Source: a virus
Virus record (IMG/VR): IMGVR_UViG_3300046167_000002
Coordinates: 1-24,117 of that record
Strand: one strand, 5' to 3'
Length of the DNA: 24,117 nucleotides
Both the position numbers and the translations under genes were made by a program. Positions 22,347 through 24,117 of the stretch are shown piece by piece (positions within the stretch are counted from its first letter, which is position 1; each line of letters starts with the position of its first letter). Under the pieces are notes generated by a model. The model ran no database searches and was not told the origin of the DNA. It saw nothing but the letters and a program-made list of their open reading frames with translations.

Positions 22347-22612
22347 TCAGGTACAGGCTCCTTAGTGCCAAATACTCTCTCATAGGTCATATCACTACTG
22401 TACTCTTCAGCCCACCTATTCTCAGTAAAGGTAGCAAACTCTATCAGAGCCTCTAGGTCAAGATCCATAGAGTTCATATAAGTCTTCATATCCACAACAT
22501 CCTGCTGTAGCACTTCAATAGTGTGGGCCTGTTTAGATACCCACCATACAGCAGCTACAAGCTGTACAGCCATAGCTATAACTAGAGCGACAGGAAGTTT
22601 AAGATCAGTCAT
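22343..22612 (-). CDS. Single-span membrane protein with coiled-coil tail (89 aa)
   Basis: The start at ATG 22612 gives MTDLKLPVALVIAMAVQLVA; upstream frame to 22738 is in conflict with the neighbouring gene. Residues 6-24 form one membrane segment followed by WWVSKQAHTIEVLQQDVVDM, a coiled-coil-like stretch, and an acidic tail (SSDMTYERVFGTKEPVPE). N-terminal anchor with a periplasmic helical domain is the plan of an i-spanin or a holin-associated protein; with no partner lipoprotein identified this remains a guess. It starts two bases after the preceding stop. Confidence 0.6.
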   Translation of the reverse strand: MTDLKLPVALVIAMAVQLVAAVWWVSKQAHTIEVLQQDVVDMKTYMNSMDLDLEALIEFATFTENRWAEEYSSDMTYERVFGTKEPVPE

Positions 22613-22613
22613 A

Positions 22614-22898
22614 CTACCACGCCTTACAGGACCAGTACCTAGCAGTAAACTTATCCTTGGCAGTATCACAGTTATGTCTAGCCCTAAAGTTACTACGACG
22701 ATCAGGCTGATCCTTCTTGATCGACATATTAGGGTCACCGAAACGAACTACTTTAACTTGGTCACCCTTCTTAGCTAGTACAGCACTCTTCTTAGAGCCA
22801 CCAGGAGTACGCTTAGGTTTGTTGTAACCAGGATAAGTTTCACCCCGGTACTTCAACTTACCACTAGGTAAACGCTCTACATCTTTAGTTGTAGCCAT
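22614..22898 (-). CDS. Conserved marine-phage protein with FRARHxC...RYWSC motif (94 aa)
   Basis: A 94-aa basic protein. N-terminal part MATTKDVERLPSGKLKYRGE and YNKPKRTPGGSKKSAVLAKK, then DQVKVVRFGDPNMSIKKDQP, and the signature FRARHNCDTAKDKFTARYWS followed by CKAW. The F-x-A-R-H-x-C-D...K-x-x-A-R-Y-W-S-C-x-x-W block with Cys and His could bind metal. I know it as a domain of unknown function that recurs in marine phages. Start is one base after the previous stop. Confidence 0.65.
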   Translation of the reverse strand: MATTKDVERLPSGKLKYRGETYPGYNKPKRTPGGSKKSAVLAKKGDQVKVVRFGDPNMSIKKDQPDRRSNFRARHNCDTAKDKFTARYWSCKAW

Positions 22899-22899
22899 A

Positions 22900-23145
22900 C
22901 TACTTCTTTCCAGCTTTACTATTACGAGGGAAACTACGGTTAGCCTTCTTAGTCGTTACACGTAGGTTAGACTTAGAGTTATCGTGAGGGTTACCATTCT
23001 TATGGTCAACATCCTTACCGTCACCCTTCTTAACTTTACCAGCAGCCTCTAACTTACGTCGAGCCTTCTTACGGGCAGCATTACGAGCCAACTCTCTAGG
23101 AGTACTCTGTAATTGTCGCTCTCTCTTGTAGTCTCTACCTGCCAT
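22900..23145 (-). CDS. HNH-like (His-Me finger) small protein (81 aa)
   Basis: An 81-aa basic protein: MAGRDYKRERQLQSTPRELA, RNAARKKARRKLEAAGKVKK, then GDGKDVDHKNGNPHDNSKSN and LRVTTKKANRSFPRNSKAGK. The part D-V-D-H-K-N-G-N-P-x-D-N-S-x-S-N-L-R-V matches the HNH motif core (DH...N...N). HNH proteins next to terminases in other phages assist cleavage of packaged DNA, but this one is small and may be degenerate. ATG lies inside the end of the previous gene (11-base overlap). Confidence 0.65.
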   Translation of the reverse strand: MAGRDYKRERQLQSTPRELARNAARKKARRKLEAAGKVKKGDGKDVDHKNGNPHDNSKSNLRVTTKKANRSFPRNSKAGKK

Positions 23146-23392
23146 AGTCTCGCTCTCTATCAGGGTCTAACACTTCGTAACGCTTAAGGTGACCCTCTAA
23201 ATACATAGCTCTCTCAACGTGATCCAGAGAGTACCTCACACCAGTGTCAGCCTCAATAGCTGCCCTGACATAAAAGACATCACTCTTAGGAATGTGGATC
23301 TTTTGTACGGCTTTACCATTATTGCTAACAAGAGCTTTGTAAAACTCTTCTATAACACTATCAGATGCATACAGTTGTACGGACTTTTTCAT
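23135..23392 (-). CDS. First gene of the cluster, unassigned alpha/beta protein (85 aa)
   Basis: An 85-aa protein from ATG 23392 (MKKSVQLYASDSVIEEFYKA); a TTG at 23404 is possible, and no clear ribosome-binding site precedes either. Further sequence: LVSNNGKAVQKIHIPKSDVF, YVRAAIEADTGVRYSLDHVE, RAMYLEGHLKRYEVLDPDRE and DYGR. The ASDSVIEEFYKAL start and the ERAMYLEGHLKR helix could be a small DNA-binding fold, but I recognise no family. It is the first gene after the promoter and leader structure. Confidence 0.6.
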   Translation of the reverse strand: MKKSVQLYASDSVIEEFYKALVSNNGKAVQKIHIPKSDVFYVRAAIEADTGVRYSLDHVERAMYLEGHLKRYEVLDPDRERDYGR

Positions 23393-23431
23393 ATAAGTCA
23401 ACACTTAATTTAATGAACGACAAGGAAAAGA

Positions 23432-23515
23432 GGTATGTGTAAGCTAGTGAGTCTAACTTAAGAGGGAAGAGGGAGACACAAGAGGGAGTTAAACTCTAAA
23501 AGCTTAACACATACC
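23432..23515 (-). promoter_or_regulatory. Leader inverted repeat before the first gene
   Basis: 23432-23445 (GGTATGTGTAAGCT) and 23501-23515 (AGCTTAACACATACC) are inverted copies with a single-base bulge, 14 pairs. The loop is 55 bases, and on the transcript it is pyrimidine-rich, with three CCCTCTT copies (about 23462-23488). It lies between the promoter at 23561-23589 and the first ATG at 23392. It could regulate translation or RNA stability; not a classic terminator since no U-run follows. Confidence 0.45.
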
Positions 23516-23720
23516 AACTAGTTTATGATTGTTATTGTTATTATCACATAAACTGTAGTTAGTTTACACTATCTTCTACTTGTTGTCAACTATTATTTCA
23601 CTTAACGACAGAAGAAAGTCTCTACTACATAGTTAAACTCTCTAAGTTAAACTCTATCAAGTGTTTAGATTATAGAAGAAGTTTAAGATAGTAGATGTTT
23701 AACTTTAAAAGTTTAACTCT
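23486..23720. repeat. Cluster of AGTTAAACTCT-type repeats in the control region
   Basis: Copies: GAGTTAAACTC (23486-23496, a near-perfect palindrome), AGTTAAACTCT (23631-23641 and 23645-23655), inverted GTTTAACT (23697-23704) and AGTTTAACTCT (23710-23720). Four of the five lie between the two promoter candidates. Spacing is irregular. Multiple short palindromic sites near promoters suggest binding by a dimeric protein or an origin-type array. Confidence 0.5.
23561..23589 (-). promoter_or_regulatory. Sigma-70-like promoter P2 of the gene cluster
   Basis: On the minus strand TTGACA (23589-23584), 17-base spacer, TAAACT (23566-23561), a perfect -35 and a 4/6 -10. A start near 23554 would give a leader of about 160 bases to the first ATG. 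It is nearest to the operon, so may be the main promoter. Confidence 0.5.
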
Positions 23721-23737
23721 GCTGCTACTGCTACGCA

Positions 23738-23765
23738 GTTATACACATCTGTGACCCTCTGTCAA
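23738..23765 (-). promoter_or_regulatory. Sigma-70-like promoter P1 of the gene cluster
   Basis: On the minus strand TTGACA (23765-23760), 16-base spacer, TATAAC (23743-23738): the same -35, spacer length and -10 as the capsid promoter at 11956-11983. Between P1 and P2 lie the AGTTAAACTCT repeats. The sharing suggests both promoters use the same host (not phage T7-type) RNA polymerase. Confidence 0.55.
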
Positions 23766-24089
23766 GTGCTTTTCTTTAGAAGCTATACTTAATAGTCACT
23801 CTATATATACTAAAGGATAGGTATTACACTTTACAGAGCAAAAAACCCCGTGTGTGTATTTGTGTATATATAACGTACTGGTATACCCCCAGTGGCCCTT
23901 GCCCCCTACCCCTTTAGGTTGCATTCACCTGGTCATTTTCTACTTCAGGTTGTGTTTTTAGAGCTATTCTAACCGAATTGTGTCGTTTTTAGGATATGGC
24001 AATAGGTAAAGCCTTGAAATCATTACAAAAATAAACTGTTTGATTGTCAGATATCCGTAAAATATGTCGCAAAAAGCCTACCCCCTCAG

Positions 24090-24103
24090 TTTGTGATCAC
24101 AAA
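24090..24103. promoter_or_regulatory. 14-bp perfect palindrome
   Basis: TTTGTGATCACAAA is a perfect palindrome with TGTGATCACA in its core, resembling a binding site for a dimeric helix-turn-helix regulator (compare TGTGA half-sites of CRP). It lies near the right edge, away from any ORF of this window, so any partner gene is outside. Chance cannot be excluded. Confidence 0.35.
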
Positions 24104-24117
24104 ACAGCCTAACGGAT

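Larger units (their letters stand above)
23405..24117. other. Non-coding control region ahead of the structural gene cluster
   Basis: No ORF of plausible quality is found on either strand in these 713 bases. The region holds the leader inverted repeat, two promoter candidates, AGTTAAACTCT-type repeats and a palindrome, each listed separately. From about 23766 to 24117 I see nothing more than AT-rich sequence with a few C-runs and the palindrome; genes of the other transcription unit would lie beyond the window. Confidence 0.6.

Noticed and set aside
22343-22738. Extended 131-aa version of the single-span membrane protein with an extra hydrophobic stretch
   Set aside because: The extension lies wholly in the coding sequence of the FRARH-motif gene in another frame; ATG at 22612 follows its stop by one base.
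23811-23880. GGGGTTTTTTG on the minus strand (about 23841-23851), like the 3' end of a T7-type terminator
   Set aside because: No complementary CCCC-containing arm lies just upstream in the transcript, so no hairpin can form.
23990-24034. Short plus-strand frame MAIGKALKSLQK with AGGA before the ATG
   Set aside because: Only 12 codons before a stop; no continuation in another frame looks coding.
1-24117. CRISPR arrays, tRNA genes, insertion sequences, integrase or attachment sites
   Set aside because: No regular spacer-repeat array, cloverleaf-like sequence, transposase motif or recombinase was seen on either strand.

Overview
The window is the structural half of a tailed bacteriophage genome (Caudoviricetes), most likely a marine, probably short-tailed (podovirus-type) phage or a metagenomic contig of one. 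Every gene I can support lies on the minus strand, so transcription runs from high to low coordinates. Evidence for a phage is direct: a large terminase with Walker A, Walker B and nuclease motifs, a small terminase, a portal, a scaffold, an HK97-fold-like major capsid protein, adaptor and nozzle-like tail proteins, and a long run of beta-rich fibre genes. Many of the small Lys-rich proteins are of types familiar from uncultured marine phages. The host cannot be fixed. Base composition is moderate (about 40-45% GC by eye), and a phage-encoded DUF1127 protein hints at a proteobacterial host. No integrase, repressor, replication gene or tRNA is visible.

Layout in transcription order: (i) 24117-23393, a non-coding control region with two sigma-70-like promoters, AGTTAAACTCT-type repeats and a leader inverted repeat. 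(ii) 23392-20547, a tightly packed string of small genes, many overlapping by ATGA or TAATG. It includes an HNH-like protein, a protein with one membrane segment, a 27-aa four-cysteine peptide, several Lys-rich basic proteins, a beta-rich structural protein and a 49-aa DUF1127 protein whose ribosome-binding site sits in a perfect 9-bp hairpin. (iii) 20550-17709, a short secreted-looking ORF, a membrane protein, TerS, a helix-turn-helix-like protein and TerL. (iv) 17706-10689, portal, a small protein, an 809-aa polyvalent-type internal protein, scaffold, a 226-bp promoter-containing leader, the major capsid protein and a terminator-like hairpin. (v) 10621-1784, a fibre and appendage region of repeated and paralogous modules. 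(vi) 1772-1, fibre-tail adaptor, head-tail adaptor and a truncated nozzle-like protein.

The most important technical observation is that three structural genes (major capsid, scaffold, first fibre) are broken by five single-base frameshifts, all of the same sense: removing one base restores a coherent protein. The small ORF upstream of TerL stands in the same +1 relation to TerL. Insertion-type sequencing or assembly error is the simplest reading. However, the capsid shift falls exactly on a CCC-U site, a known +1 slippage motif, so programmed frameshifting deserves a test. The most biologically interesting items are the phage DUF1127 gene with its hairpin-masked ribosome-binding site, the repeated TTGACA-N16-TATAAC promoters heading the whole cluster and the capsid gene, the tandem fibre paralogues, and a C1q-like fibre tip.
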